A stretch of 64,000 nucleotides of DNA from Marinobacter panjinensis. GTDB lineage: Bacteria > Pseudomonadota > Gammaproteobacteria > Pseudomonadales > Oleiphilaceae. The notes beneath the pieces were generated by a model that worked only from the letters and a program-made list of their open reading frames with translations, did not search any database and was not told the DNA's origin. A program made the position numbers and the translations under genes. The stretch covers positions 496,001 through 560,000 of the forward strand of contig NZ_SZYH01000002.1 in assembly GCF_005298175.1 (NCBI RefSeq), given 5' to 3'. Positions 26,765 through 35,660 of this stretch are shown piece by piece (position 1 is the first letter of the stretch; each line of letters starts with the position of its first letter).

Positions 26765-26783
26765 ACCTCCTTCCCTGGAGGTT
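26764..26783. terminator. weak hairpin between two convergent oxidoreductase genes
   Basis: AACCTCC-ttccct-GGAGGTT forms a 7-bp stem immediately after the stop of the plus-strand gene. No T-run follows on either strand, so terminator function is doubtful. Confidence 0.3.
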
Positions 26784-26790
26784 CAAGGCA

Positions 26791-27816
26791 TCAGTCGGCG
26801 ATACGCACCAGCTGTTTGCCGAAGTTCTTGCCTTTGAGCATGCCTTTGAAGGCTTCCGGCGCGTTTTCCAGACCTTCGGCGATGGTCTCGCGGTATTTGA
26901 GTTCACCGGAGGCGATGCGGTCCGTCAGGATATTGGTGATCTCCTGGTGCTTGTCCTGCCATTCCGTTACCAGGAAGAAGCGGTGCTCCGGCACCGGGTC
27001 CAGCGCCTTCAGCACGTGGAAGGGTGTTTCCACCGAGTTCATGTCTTCTGCGTTGTAGGCTGAGACAAAACCACATATGGGAACTCGCGCGCCCGGGTTC
27101 AGCAGGGGCGCCACGGCCCGGGTTACGGCCCCGCCAACGTTCTCGAAGTAAATGTCGATGCCATCAGGACAGGCGGCTTTCAGGTCCGCTTCGAGATTGC
27201 CGGCCTTGTAATCGACACAAGCATCAAAGCCCAGTTCGTCCACCACATAGCGGCACTTCTCCGGGCCACCGGCAACGCCGACCGCGCGACAACCTTCCTT
27301 CTTGGCGGTTTGACCGACCACAGTGCCTACAGGGCCAGAAGCAGCGGAGACCACCACGGTTTCACCCGCTTTCGGCTTGCCCACGTACATCAGACCGCAG
27401 TAGCCGGTACGGCCTGGCATGCCAGCCACACCCAAGTAGGTCTGCAGTGGGACATTGTCCTTCTGGTCAATCTTGTAGACCATCTCGGCATCGCCGGGGA
27501 ACACTGCGTACTCCTGCCAACCGGAGTAACAGGTGACCAGGTCGCCCACCTTTAGGTTGTCCGAACGGGACTCGACAATTCGCGCAACGCTCTCGCCGAC
27601 GATCACCTCGCCAAGGCCGATAGGGTCCATGTAACCCTTGGCGTCGTTCATGCGTGGACGCATGTAAGGATCCAGGGACAACCACAGTACTTTGGCCAGG
27701 ACTTCGCCATCCTCCAGCTCGCGGACCGGGCGCTCTTCCACCACCAGGTCGCCCTCCTGAATCTCGCCCTGGGGGCGCTGGTTAAGAATGATGGCTCGAT
27801 TGGTAAAGTTGCTCAC
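26791..27816 (-). CDS. NADP-dependent oxidoreductase of the leukotriene B4 dehydrogenase / PTGR-like MDR family
   Basis: From GTG 27816 (GGAG 7 bases upstream) the product is 341 residues, starting VSNFTNRAIILNQRPQGE as read in frame, the usual N-terminus of this group; the open frame to 27933 is not needed. Signature blocks are SLDPYMRPRMND and VVSAASGPVGTVVGQ, the latter binding NADPH. These enzymes reduce the double bond of enones and alkenals. The gene is alone, convergent with the PIG3-type oxidoreductase and divergent from the T6SS cassette. Confidence 0.9.
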   Translation of the reverse strand: MSNFTNRAIILNQRPQGEIQEGDLVVEERPVRELEDGEVLAKVLWLSLDPYMRPRMNDAKGYMDPIGLGEVIVGESVARIVESRSDNLKVGDLVTCYSGWQEYAVFPGDAEMVYKIDQKDNVPLQTYLGVAGMPGRTGYCGLMYVGKPKAGETVVVSAASGPVGTVVGQTAKKEGCRAVGVAGGPEKCRYVVDELGFDACVDYKAGNLEADLKAACPDGIDIYFENVGGAVTRAVAPLLNPGARVPICGFVSAYNAEDMNSVETPFHVLKALDPVPEHRFFLVTEWQDKHQEITNILTDRIASGELKYRETIAEGLENAPEAFKGMLKGKNFGKQLVRIAD

Positions 27817-27901
27817 AAATGATCTCCGGTTGCGTAATGAAACCAGATTAGGGTGCAGCAGAATCGTTTTGAGGTCAACATCCCGGCTTGGCGAACGCGG
27901 G

Positions 27902-27930
27902 GTTACATTCTCCGGACTGATCGTTATAAT
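27902..27930 (+). promoter_or_regulatory. sigma70-like promoter of the T6SS cassette
   Basis: GTTACA (27902-27907, 4 of 6 matches to TTGACA), a 17-bp spacer, and a perfect TATAAT (27925-27930), 67 bases before the vgrG ATG. The best promoter match I found in the window. Confidence 0.65.
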
Positions 27931-27936
27931 CACCCG

Positions 27937-27951
27937 GGCTCAGGATGAGCC
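27937..27951. promoter_or_regulatory. inverted repeat at the predicted transcription start of the T6SS cassette
   Basis: GGCTCA-gga-TGAGCC, a perfect 6-bp inverted repeat starting 6 bases after the TATAAT box. It could be an operator or a 5' mRNA hairpin. The repeat is seen; the role is inferred. Confidence 0.4.
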
Positions 27952-27997
27952 GTTTGTTGATTGACTCACATTCCAGACCTCTTCAGGGATCGAAGAC

Positions 27998-30073
27998 ATG
28001 CCCCAGGCAACCGGACTGCAGTTCACGGCCACCCTTGGCCAACTCCCCAGAGACCTGTTCGCGGTCGTCCGCTTTGAACTGACCGAAACCCTTTCGAAGC
28101 TGTGTCACTGCAAGCTGGAACTGGCCAGTACCTCGCCGACTATTGCACCCGAAGAAGTGCTGGAGCAGCCCGTGGAACTGGTGGTCTGGCAGGACGGCGT
28201 GCCTCTGCGGCGCTTCCACGGCGTGGTCAACGAATTCGCCCGGGGCGACACCGGCCACCGCCGCACCCGCTACGAAGTTATCGTCCAGCCCCCACTGTGG
28301 CGCCTGGGCCTGATGCACAACAGCCGCATCTTCCAGACGCAGGGCACCGACGACATCGTGCGTACCTTGCTGGAAAAGCGGGGCATCATTGACACGGTGT
28401 TTGACCTGAAACGCACCCCCGAAGAACGGGAATACTGCGTCCAGCACCGGGAAAGCGAGCTGGCCTTTGTCGAGCGACTAGCTGCCGAAGAAGGCTGGCA
28501 TTACCGATTTAATCACGGTGATGTGAATGGCGAAGAACCACCCGCCCTGATCATCGCCGACCACCACGGCGACGCCCCCAGGCTCGACCCGGTGGAATAT
28601 AACGGCAAGGCCGGTGGCAGCAGCCGCCAGAGCGCCGTCTTCCAGTTCAGTTACCGGGAACGGGTCAGGGCCGCCTCCGTGGCCATGAAGGACTACACCT
28701 TCAAAAATCCTGCTTATGCCCTGATGCACGAACACCAGGCCGATAAACTCGACGCCCAGCGCGAAGACTACCAGCACTACGACTACCCCGGCCGCTTCAA
28801 GGCCGACGCCAGCGGCCAGCCCTTCACCGAAAGTCGCCTGGATTCCCTCAGGAACGACGCCACCACCGCCAACGGCCAGAGCAACCGTCCCGACTTCACC
28901 GTCGGCGCCAAAGTCGAGCTCACCGACCACGACAACCCGACCCTGAACCGGGAATGGCTGTTCACCAGCATCACCCACACCGGCCACCAGCCCCAGGCTC
29001 TGGAAGAAGAGAGCGGCGGTGGTGCCACCACCTACCACAACGCCTTCAACGCCATTCCCGCGGACCGCACCTGGCGCCCTCAAGTGGAACACCGCCCGCT
29101 GATGGATGGTCCCCAGATCGCCATTGTCACCGGCCCGGACGGGGAAGAGATCCACTGCGACGAACACGGAAGAGTCAAAGTAAGGTTCCCCTGGGACCGC
29201 TACTCCAAGAACGACGAACACAGCAGTGCCTGGCTACGAGTCAGCCAGGGCTGGGCTGGCGGCCAGTACGGATTCATGGCACTCCCGAGAATCGGCAATG
29301 AAGTCATCGTCTCCTTCCTGGATGGCGACCCGGACCAGCCCATTATTACCGGTAGAACCTACCACGCCACCAACACACCGCCGTACGCGCTGCCGGAACA
29401 CAAGACACGCACCACCCTCAAAACCCAGACCCACAAGGGCGAGGGTAGTAACGAACTGAGGTTTGAAGACGAAGCGGACAAGGAACAGATCTACATCCAC
29501 GCCCAGAAAGACCTGGATCTGCTGACGGAAAACAACCGCACCGAGGTCATCAAAAATGACAGCCACCGAACGGTGGAGAGCAACCAGTTCAGTCACATCA
29601 AGGGCGACGATCACTGCACCGTAGATGGCGAGAAGCGCGAGTCCATCGGCGGCGACTGCAGCCAGAACATCGGTGGTACCTTCCACCAAAAATCCGCACA
29701 GGGCACCCTCAGTGAAGCCGGCACCGAAGTCCACCACAAGGCGGGCGCCAAGGTAGTGCTGGACGCCGGCGCGGAACTTACCATCTCCGCCGGTGGCAGC
29801 CTGCTGAAACTGGACCCGAGCGGTGTGACGCTGGCGGGCCCTGGCATCAAGATCAATTCCGGTGGTTCGCCGGGCAGTGGTTCAGGGCAGGGTGTGGTGA
29901 TGTCGGAAATGCCGCAGGTGATTGAGGGTGACCAGCCCCACGAGCCCAAGCAGCAGGCACTGGCGGAGGTTAAACAGCGGGAGAATGCTCCAGCACTCAA
30001 TGTAGAGTCCCAGGTAGCGGCGCTCAGGAAGGGGAACGCAACCTGCCCGGTTTGTGAGGAGCAGAACTCATGA
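27998..30073 (+). CDS. vgrG: type VI secretion system spike protein VgrG (TssI)
   Basis: 691 residues. The N-terminal gp27-like part (about 1-380) contains YCVQHRESELAFVERLAAEEGW, cited by position near residue 147, and the gp5-like OB fold follows with VRFPWDR and SSAWLRVSQGWAG around residue 400. A repetitive beta-prism needle lies at about 490-620. VgrG tips the T6SS tube and carries effectors. An unusual C-terminal extension after about residue 625 ends CPVCEEQNS, a possible adaptor/effector docking tail or metal site. The stop overlaps the adaptor gene's ATG (ATGA). No other T6SS structural genes are in the window, so this is an orphan cassette. Confidence 0.95.
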   Translation: MPQATGLQFTATLGQLPRDLFAVVRFELTETLSKLCHCKLELASTSPTIAPEEVLEQPVELVVWQDGVPLRRFHGVVNEFARGDTGHRRTRYEVIVQPPLWRLGLMHNSRIFQTQGTDDIVRTLLEKRGIIDTVFDLKRTPEEREYCVQHRESELAFVERLAAEEGWHYRFNHGDVNGEEPPALIIADHHGDAPRLDPVEYNGKAGGSSRQSAVFQFSYRERVRAASVAMKDYTFKNPAYALMHEHQADKLDAQREDYQHYDYPGRFKADASGQPFTESRLDSLRNDATTANGQSNRPDFTVGAKVELTDHDNPTLNREWLFTSITHTGHQPQALEEESGGGATTYHNAFNAIPADRTWRPQVEHRPLMDGPQIAIVTGPDGEEIHCDEHGRVKVRFPWDRYSKNDEHSSAWLRVSQGWAGGQYGFMALPRIGNEVIVSFLDGDPDQPIITGRTYHATNTPPYALPEHKTRTTLKTQTHKGEGSNELRFEDEADKEQIYIHAQKDLDLLTENNRTEVIKNDSHRTVESNQFSHIKGDDHCTVDGEKRESIGGDCSQNIGGTFHQKSAQGTLSEAGTEVHHKAGAKVVLDAGAELTISAGGSLLKLDPSGVTLAGPGIKINSGGSPGSGSGQGVVMSEMPQVIEGDQPHEPKQQALAEVKQRENAPALNVESQVAALRKGNATCPVCEEQNS

Positions 30074-30900
30074 ATAAGGATTGCTGGCCCTTGTCGGAGT
30101 CGCCATTTACCCATGTTCACTGGCCTGACCATCACCCGGTTGGGCTTGTCCTGGATGGTGTCGCTATCCCGGGACTCGGTGAACAGATATACCAGTGGGC
30201 CGGTGGCCAGCCTTTTAACGCGGAATGCCTGTACGTTGCGACGCGTTGGGAGGCGGTTTCGGACCTGTCCCCCTGGCTTGTATGGCTCAGTGGGCCGGAA
30301 GACCCGGTACTGGAAGGGTTCCTGGAGCAGGGGGCCGTGCAAGAGCAGGGGTATTTGCTGGTTTCAGCCACAGACCGTGCTACCTGTACCCGCTGGATGC
30401 GGTCCCACCTGCAGGTAGAGATGGCGCCGGACTGTGAAGAACTGGTGCGCATTTCCCACCCGGCGCTGGCCAGGACGGTGATCGGGGGCAGCCTGTCCCG
30501 ATTCCCCATCAGGGCCGTGGATCGGCTGATTGTTCCGGATCGTATCAGCGGACAGTGGCATCTTGTCGAGGCTCCGGCTGTTCAGCCAGGTAGCACAGGT
30601 GACCAGCCCGAAAAAATGATGATCTCGCCGGATTTGAGGGGTGCTTTCGAAGCCTTCAATCGGCGCAAAGGCGCACTGCAGATATGGCACAGCCTGGATG
30701 GGTCGGTGCGTAACCAGTTGGGAGGCCCTGATTTGAGGGATACCTACCCGGCACTCGGGAGAATGCTGGAAGAGGCGCTTGGCAGCGGGTGCAACAACTT
30801 GCGTGAGGTGATGCAATTCCTGTTCGCAACATTGCCACGACAAGCCGATAGCAATGCCGTGACGGAAACGGCATCCCATTGGATCAAGGATGAACAATGA
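30070..30900 (+). CDS. DUF4123 adaptor/chaperone for T6SS effector loading
   Basis: 276 residues. The N-terminal 140 residues follow the DUF4123 pattern (ECLYVATRWEAVSDLSPWLVWL, about residues 53-74, then LLVSATDRATCTRWMR). DUF4123 (TEC/TAP) proteins are not secreted; they bind an effector N-terminus and load it onto the cognate VgrG. Position between vgrG and the VasX-like effector gene, with ATGA overlaps at both ends, is exactly what that role predicts. The C-terminal half is variable and presumably sets effector specificity. Confidence 0.88.
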   Translation: MNKDCWPLSESPFTHVHWPDHHPVGLVLDGVAIPGLGEQIYQWAGGQPFNAECLYVATRWEAVSDLSPWLVWLSGPEDPVLEGFLEQGAVQEQGYLLVSATDRATCTRWMRSHLQVEMAPDCEELVRISHPALARTVIGGSLSRFPIRAVDRLIVPDRISGQWHLVEAPAVQPGSTGDQPEKMMISPDLRGAFEAFNRRKGALQIWHSLDGSVRNQLGGPDLRDTYPALGRMLEEALGSGCNNLREVMQFLFATLPRQADSNAVTETASHWIKDEQ

Positions 30901-33900
30901 CACGGAAACAACGCCCCACTGACGACCGGACAAGCAGCGATCTGTTGTGCTGGGAACAGCCAGGCACCCCCATTGATGAGCCCGCTTCATGCCCACTGCT
31001 AAAAACCGTGCACCTGCTGCCCATTCGGTACGGCAGGGTGGAAGTTGCGCCCGCTGATACAGACCCCGGGTACCCTTACTCACTGACGTCCCGCCCCCTT
31101 GGCTACCGCCTCCTGAGGCGTGGCTATATTTATGTACTGGACGCGGATGCCGGGGAGCTCCACGAGTACTTACATGAAGACGGTGAACTAACGGGCCATA
31201 ACGACGGCAAGCTGGAGTACCCGGTATCCCATAGGCTGTACCTTGCCTTCTCGGAACTGGCATGGACTGCCCGCAAGAAAGCACAGGTATTGGACGACCC
31301 ACAAGAACGTGATGCGCTGCTGCAGAGAGTCGACCTGACCAGCGCTTCACCACTGAGCGGCGGTGAATACCTGCTTACCCCGGACCAGGTCAGGGAATGG
31401 GTGGCCGAATTTGCCGAGGACTACACGCCGGGAGCCCCCGACGGCGCCCACCCGCAGGAAGGTGAATCCTACCACTGGGAGAATCAGCTCTATTACCACA
31501 AGAGCCGGTTCGGCAAGCTGATCAAACAGCAGTCCATCGACGATGTTTCCAATTGCCTCTGCCTCGTCCTGAGGGACGACGTGGGCGTGATGCTGGACCT
31601 TGCCCAGCACCAGGACGATGTGGTGGGCTGGATCGAAAGCTGGACAAGCGAGGGAGACGACGAGCGAGACTATTTTCTTGGCGCACTGATTGAGTCCATG
31701 ACCCAGCTGGACGAACAGGGACTGGATGCCATGGTAGCCAATTCGGACCACCCCGCCATTGTCTCCATGCGGCAGGACCTGGAAGCCATGCCGGAAAGTG
31801 ACCGTTCAAACACTCAGTCGGCATTGCTGGCAGCGTTGAGACAACTTGAGGATGAAGCGAGACCCGGCCCCAATGATGCGTCGCTTCCCCATGACGTTAA
31901 ATCAAGGGTTGAAGAGATCCAGAGTACCGCCAATCGAACCAACGCCTACGGCATCCTTCCCAAAATGCAGAGAGCGGTGGACGAGTGGTACCTGCGGCAA
32001 GCCATGGAAGGGGCCAGGCCGGATTTTTTGGACTCCCACATAGAAGGCATTGTCGCCTTGGAGAAGGAGCACCGTGATAACCTGAAGGCGGCTCTGGAAG
32101 GGCGCGGTTTTGGCCACCGTGGAATCAACGACCTGATCGACCGTGAGGCCATGGACCAGTACATGGCCGGCCAGCGTGCGAAGCTGGCCCGCTGGCAGTC
32201 ACTGCTGACGGATATAACCAGTGATCGTATTCAACTGCTGACAGACAACCGCTATCACCAGGCCACGTGGTATTTTGACCCGGAAGACGAAGTGCAGATC
32301 GAGGCGGCCCTGGATTTGGAATACGCCTGCCGAAAAGACATCTGCCGTTCCGACGAGGCGAGTGACGGCGTGCTGGAGTGGCTGAAACAGAACCCCCAAT
32401 ACAGCCGCCCCCTGTTCCAGACGCTGCCAAGGAATGACCGCTCCGAAGACGGTGAACTGGCCAAGACCTATGTGGCGGTTGGCTCCGCTGGCTACGCCGT
32501 GGTTACCAAGGCGGCGGAGTGGGTCCAACGGGTAAAAGCGGCAGAGCAGGGTAAGCTTCCGGATTATTCCCACTACTCGGAGCAAATCCAACAGAAAGCA
32601 GAGGGGGTGGGGGACACCCTCGCCCCGGCTATTGCCCGGGCCAAGGGGCGCGCTGTTGGGGAGCTCTACAAGGCCATCGACAGCCAGACCCTGCCGGAGC
32701 TGGATGACCTGTTCCGGGACCTGCCGTATTTTTTCAAGCGGCGCATGCTTGACGCCATAGGCCAGGGTAAGGCGGAATTCCGCTTTGCTTCTGCAAGCGA
32801 GTTGGCGACCTTCCGAGACAACCTCAGGCAGATGCTGCAGCTGGATCAACGGATGAAACAGCTCCAGAACCAACACGATGTTGCCAAATCCACCCATGGC
32901 CATCTTTCCGAAAAAGCCCAGGGATTGGTGGCTGAATTCAAGGCCACCCGCGAAGAGCATCGTGAAATCGGTAAACGCGTGGCCGCTGCCCTCAGCCCGG
33001 TTGAGGAAACCGACACCGGTCTGAAACTGGAACCGGCCACCACTGGCCGTGCCGGCATAACGTTGGTTCCGCCGCCATTGGCCCAGCAGGAAGTTGGACG
33101 ACTGGTTGGGCATTTCCGGCAGGGCTTGGCCTCGGCTCCCCGGATGAACCTGATGGGGGATGGGCTCGGGGTTTTGGTATTTGCGGTTCAGTTGGCTATT
33201 TTTGGAAATGCGTTGGGCGAGCTTTTTTCAACGGATAAAAAGCAGAGGAATTTGCAAGATAACCTGAAACGTCTGGGTGAGAGTTTTTGGGCCACCTCGG
33301 CGGCAGGTTTTCTGGCTGGCCAGGGCATCATGGACACCGCTTATGGGGCCAGGGCAAAGGCTCTAGCCGGTGCTTGGCAGCGTACTGCTGTGACTGGTGT
33401 GCATGTCCGGATGGGCAAGTTGCACGTTAGGCTTGGTGGTCCTGCGTATTTGTTTGGAGCGGTCAGCGCCGGAATAAGTGCCTATAAGCATCGGGAAAAC
33501 TGGCTGAGAGCGGTCCAGACCGGCAATGCCGAAGCTCAAGCTGGTGCAGTACTGGGTATGATAGGCAGTGGTGGTCTGGCGGGTATTAATGCTTACGGGG
33601 TTTACCGGACTGGTCAGTCGCTTATTCAGGCACTTGCCGCACGAGGAGCTGAAAACAAGGCCGTGGCGTGGGCTACTGCCGGTCGGACCTTGTCCGGTCT
33701 GTTTGCCCGCCTGAACGTGGCGGGGTTGGTGTTGACGGTTTTTGAGTTGGGCGGTACCTGGCTGTATAACCGTTACAACCTGAGCGAGCGGGATAAATGG
33801 TTGCAAACCACGCCCTGGTCACGGGAGCCCGAGCAGGTCCACAATGGCTCGCTTGACGACTATGTAGAGGCCTTTGCCCGGATTGGCAACAGTGTCACCC

Positions 33901-34379
33901 TTGACGAAGTGCCCGGCGAGGATGATGAACCTTCCAGGTTACGGTTAAACTGCCACGGTTTGCCGGCGGACAGCCTGATGGAGCCCCTGGAAGGCAAGGC
34001 GCCCCACCGGCTATCCATCGCCGCATGGCGCATCCAGCCGGGGCGACGGGGTATGTTCTCCCTCAAACCGGAAGCCTGGGTATCCTGTACCGGTGCCATC
34101 CTGGGTAGCCTGGAGCAGTCAGTCGATACCGGTCACCTGCAACTGGCCTTCAGGCCACCGTCCCATGAGAAGACCCAACATGGCCTCCGCACCCGGGATC
34201 TGGGCTTGATGGTCAAGCTGGAAACATTGCAGGCAGATGGGGCCTATACCGGTGCCGTTTATATGCTGAAGGTTTCTCCCGATAGTCAGTATCCCCTGAC
34301 GCCCGTGCAGGAGGCACCGAAAGCAGAGATTACCTGGTGGCGACTCCGCCAGCCACTCATAGTGACGGATGGACTTTAA
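30897..34379 (+). CDS. VasX-like T6SS effector, predicted pore-forming toxin
   Basis: 1160 residues. The N-terminus holds CPLLKTVHLLPIRYGRVEV (32-50) and LLRRGYIYVLD (72-82), matching the VasX N-terminal region and resembling a MIX motif (hRxGhhYhh). The middle (about 300-750) is helical and partly coiled-coil. Five hydrophobic segments follow between about 760 and 960 (GLGVLVFAVQLAIFG, YLFGAVSAGISAY, VLGMIGSGGLAGINAYGV, LNVAGLVLTVFELGG and one near 805). The last 200 residues are soluble. VasX dissipates membrane potential of target cells, so a membrane-pore toxin is inferred. It has no signal peptide, consistent with T6SS delivery. It is coupled to the downstream membrane gene by TAATG. Confidence 0.85.
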   Translation: MTRKQRPTDDRTSSDLLCWEQPGTPIDEPASCPLLKTVHLLPIRYGRVEVAPADTDPGYPYSLTSRPLGYRLLRRGYIYVLDADAGELHEYLHEDGELTGHNDGKLEYPVSHRLYLAFSELAWTARKKAQVLDDPQERDALLQRVDLTSASPLSGGEYLLTPDQVREWVAEFAEDYTPGAPDGAHPQEGESYHWENQLYYHKSRFGKLIKQQSIDDVSNCLCLVLRDDVGVMLDLAQHQDDVVGWIESWTSEGDDERDYFLGALIESMTQLDEQGLDAMVANSDHPAIVSMRQDLEAMPESDRSNTQSALLAALRQLEDEARPGPNDASLPHDVKSRVEEIQSTANRTNAYGILPKMQRAVDEWYLRQAMEGARPDFLDSHIEGIVALEKEHRDNLKAALEGRGFGHRGINDLIDREAMDQYMAGQRAKLARWQSLLTDITSDRIQLLTDNRYHQATWYFDPEDEVQIEAALDLEYACRKDICRSDEASDGVLEWLKQNPQYSRPLFQTLPRNDRSEDGELAKTYVAVGSAGYAVVTKAAEWVQRVKAAEQGKLPDYSHYSEQIQQKAEGVGDTLAPAIARAKGRAVGELYKAIDSQTLPELDDLFRDLPYFFKRRMLDAIGQGKAEFRFASASELATFRDNLRQMLQLDQRMKQLQNQHDVAKSTHGHLSEKAQGLVAEFKATREEHREIGKRVAAALSPVEETDTGLKLEPATTGRAGITLVPPPLAQQEVGRLVGHFRQGLASAPRMNLMGDGLGVLVFAVQLAIFGNALGELFSTDKKQRNLQDNLKRLGESFWATSAAGFLAGQGIMDTAYGARAKALAGAWQRTAVTGVHVRMGKLHVRLGGPAYLFGAVSAGISAYKHRENWLRAVQTGNAEAQAGAVLGMIGSGGLAGINAYGVYRTGQSLIQALAARGAENKAVAWATAGRTLSGLFARLNVAGLVLTVFELGGTWLYNRYNLSERDKWLQTTPWSREPEQVHNGSLDDYVEAFARIGNSVTLDEVPGEDDEPSRLRLNCHGLPADSLMEPLEGKAPHRLSIAAWRIQPGRRGMFSLKPEAWVSCTGAILGSLEQSVDTGHLQLAFRPPSHEKTQHGLRTRDLGLMVKLETLQADGAYTGAVYMLKVSPDSQYPLTPVQEAPKAEITWWRLRQPLIVTDGL

Positions 34380-35506
34380 TGGACTCCAAGAATGCCCAGT
34401 CAGAACAGCCGCCCCGAGCCGGGCGTTCCGAGCCCTTCCCGAGTGGCCGGCTGACCTTTTTATCCCCCAACCCCCTGCCAACCGGCCTGCCGCCAGTGGA
34501 TCATGGCCATGCGGTGGGGGAAGTGAATAATAGCTATCTGGATTTTGGAGCGGGGGCGACCTCGGTGTTCGGTTGGCAGTCCACGCTGGGGATACCGTTT
34601 TTTTGCTTTTTGCTTGGTGCTTTCTTTTTTCCTTTCGTTGTGTTTCTTGGAGGGTTTACTTTTGGTAATGGCTGGGAGGATGCTCTTTGGGGGTGGCGAG
34701 TAACCTTTGATTTTGCCTTCTGGATTGCTGTTTGGGGAGGGCTCTTTGGCTTCTTCATGCTCTCCCTACCTCGCTGGCAAGCTTATGCCAAATTAAAGAA
34801 CGTGGTCCCCACCCGCTTCAACCGCCAACGCCGAGAAGTGTGTTTCGTGCCGGAGGGGCAGAAAGAACCGATCTTTATCCCGTGGGAAGAACTGGTCGCC
34901 TGGGTGACGGAAGCCCAGGGCGTTACCGAGTATGGCGTGCAACGCCAATACGGCTTTGGCATTGGCTTCTATCACCCGGACACGGGCGAGAAATACACCC
35001 TGGAGTTTGAAACCTACGGCCAGCCCCAGGCCATCAGCACCTGGGAGGCTATTCGGGCGTACATGGAGTACGAAGTGCATACCCTGAAAGAGATTCAGGA
35101 TCCATTGGAACTTCAGGGCCCGGACGATCCACCCTGGGAGGGTGTCCATGTTTTCCACAATGCCCGCAAACGCCTTCATGAGGAATACCGGGAAGGCAAG
35201 CGGGGAGTGCTCTACCTGACCGGCTGGTACCTGTACCACCTGATGACCTTCTGGACCCTCCCGAACCGGTTGGTGGAGTGGGAGGTCAGGAAGATCAAAC
35301 GCATGAGCCGGAAAACGATGCCCAAGGCCATGGTGGAGTGGTCTGAGTCTATCCCCGAAGATCAGTGGGTGGCACCGACTGAGGAGTTAAAGCACCAGAG
35401 CAAGCGTGTGCTGGAACTGAAAAAGTCGAATCCACAAACACCCATCACGCAAATTTTTGCGCAGGTTACGGAGGAATCTGGAGCAAGCGCTTCCATGACT
35501 GCTTGA
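34379..35506 (+). CDS. DUF6708-like membrane protein, candidate immunity protein
   Basis: 375 residues from ATG 34379, which overlaps the effector stop (TAATG); an upstream in-frame ATG at 34337 lies inside the effector gene and is less likely. Two hydrophobic segments (about 75-103 and 115-138 of this start) are followed by a cytosol-like domain with IFIPWEELVAWVTEAQG and a helical C-terminus. Proteins of this sort follow VasX-like toxins. Since the toxin is predicted to form pores in the inner membrane, an inner-membrane partner one base away is the natural immunity candidate. The DUF name is from memory of the pattern and could be wrong; immunity is inferred from position. Confidence 0.72.
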   Translation: MDSKNAQSEQPPRAGRSEPFPSGRLTFLSPNPLPTGLPPVDHGHAVGEVNNSYLDFGAGATSVFGWQSTLGIPFFCFLLGAFFFPFVVFLGGFTFGNGWEDALWGWRVTFDFAFWIAVWGGLFGFFMLSLPRWQAYAKLKNVVPTRFNRQRREVCFVPEGQKEPIFIPWEELVAWVTEAQGVTEYGVQRQYGFGIGFYHPDTGEKYTLEFETYGQPQAISTWEAIRAYMEYEVHTLKEIQDPLELQGPDDPPWEGVHVFHNARKRLHEEYREGKRGVLYLTGWYLYHLMTFWTLPNRLVEWEVRKIKRMSRKTMPKAMVEWSESIPEDQWVAPTEELKHQSKRVLELKKSNPQTPITQIFAQVTEESGASASMTA

Positions 35507-35660
35507 AACCAAGGCACACGGCATTGCTCTAGCCCATCGAACACATTAAGGCCGACTGACCCGGCACCGGCTGCAATGGTCACCAGTAGCGGAACCTCAA
35601 TGCCTCATCTGGCCAGATCGCTCGCGATCCGAAGAATACGATGAAGCATTGGTGGTATCC

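Noticed and set aside
35507-35660. Minus-strand stretch reading EVPLLVTIAAGAGSVGLNVF, possibly a remnant
   Set aside because: Short, preceded by a stop, and I cannot assign it to a family.
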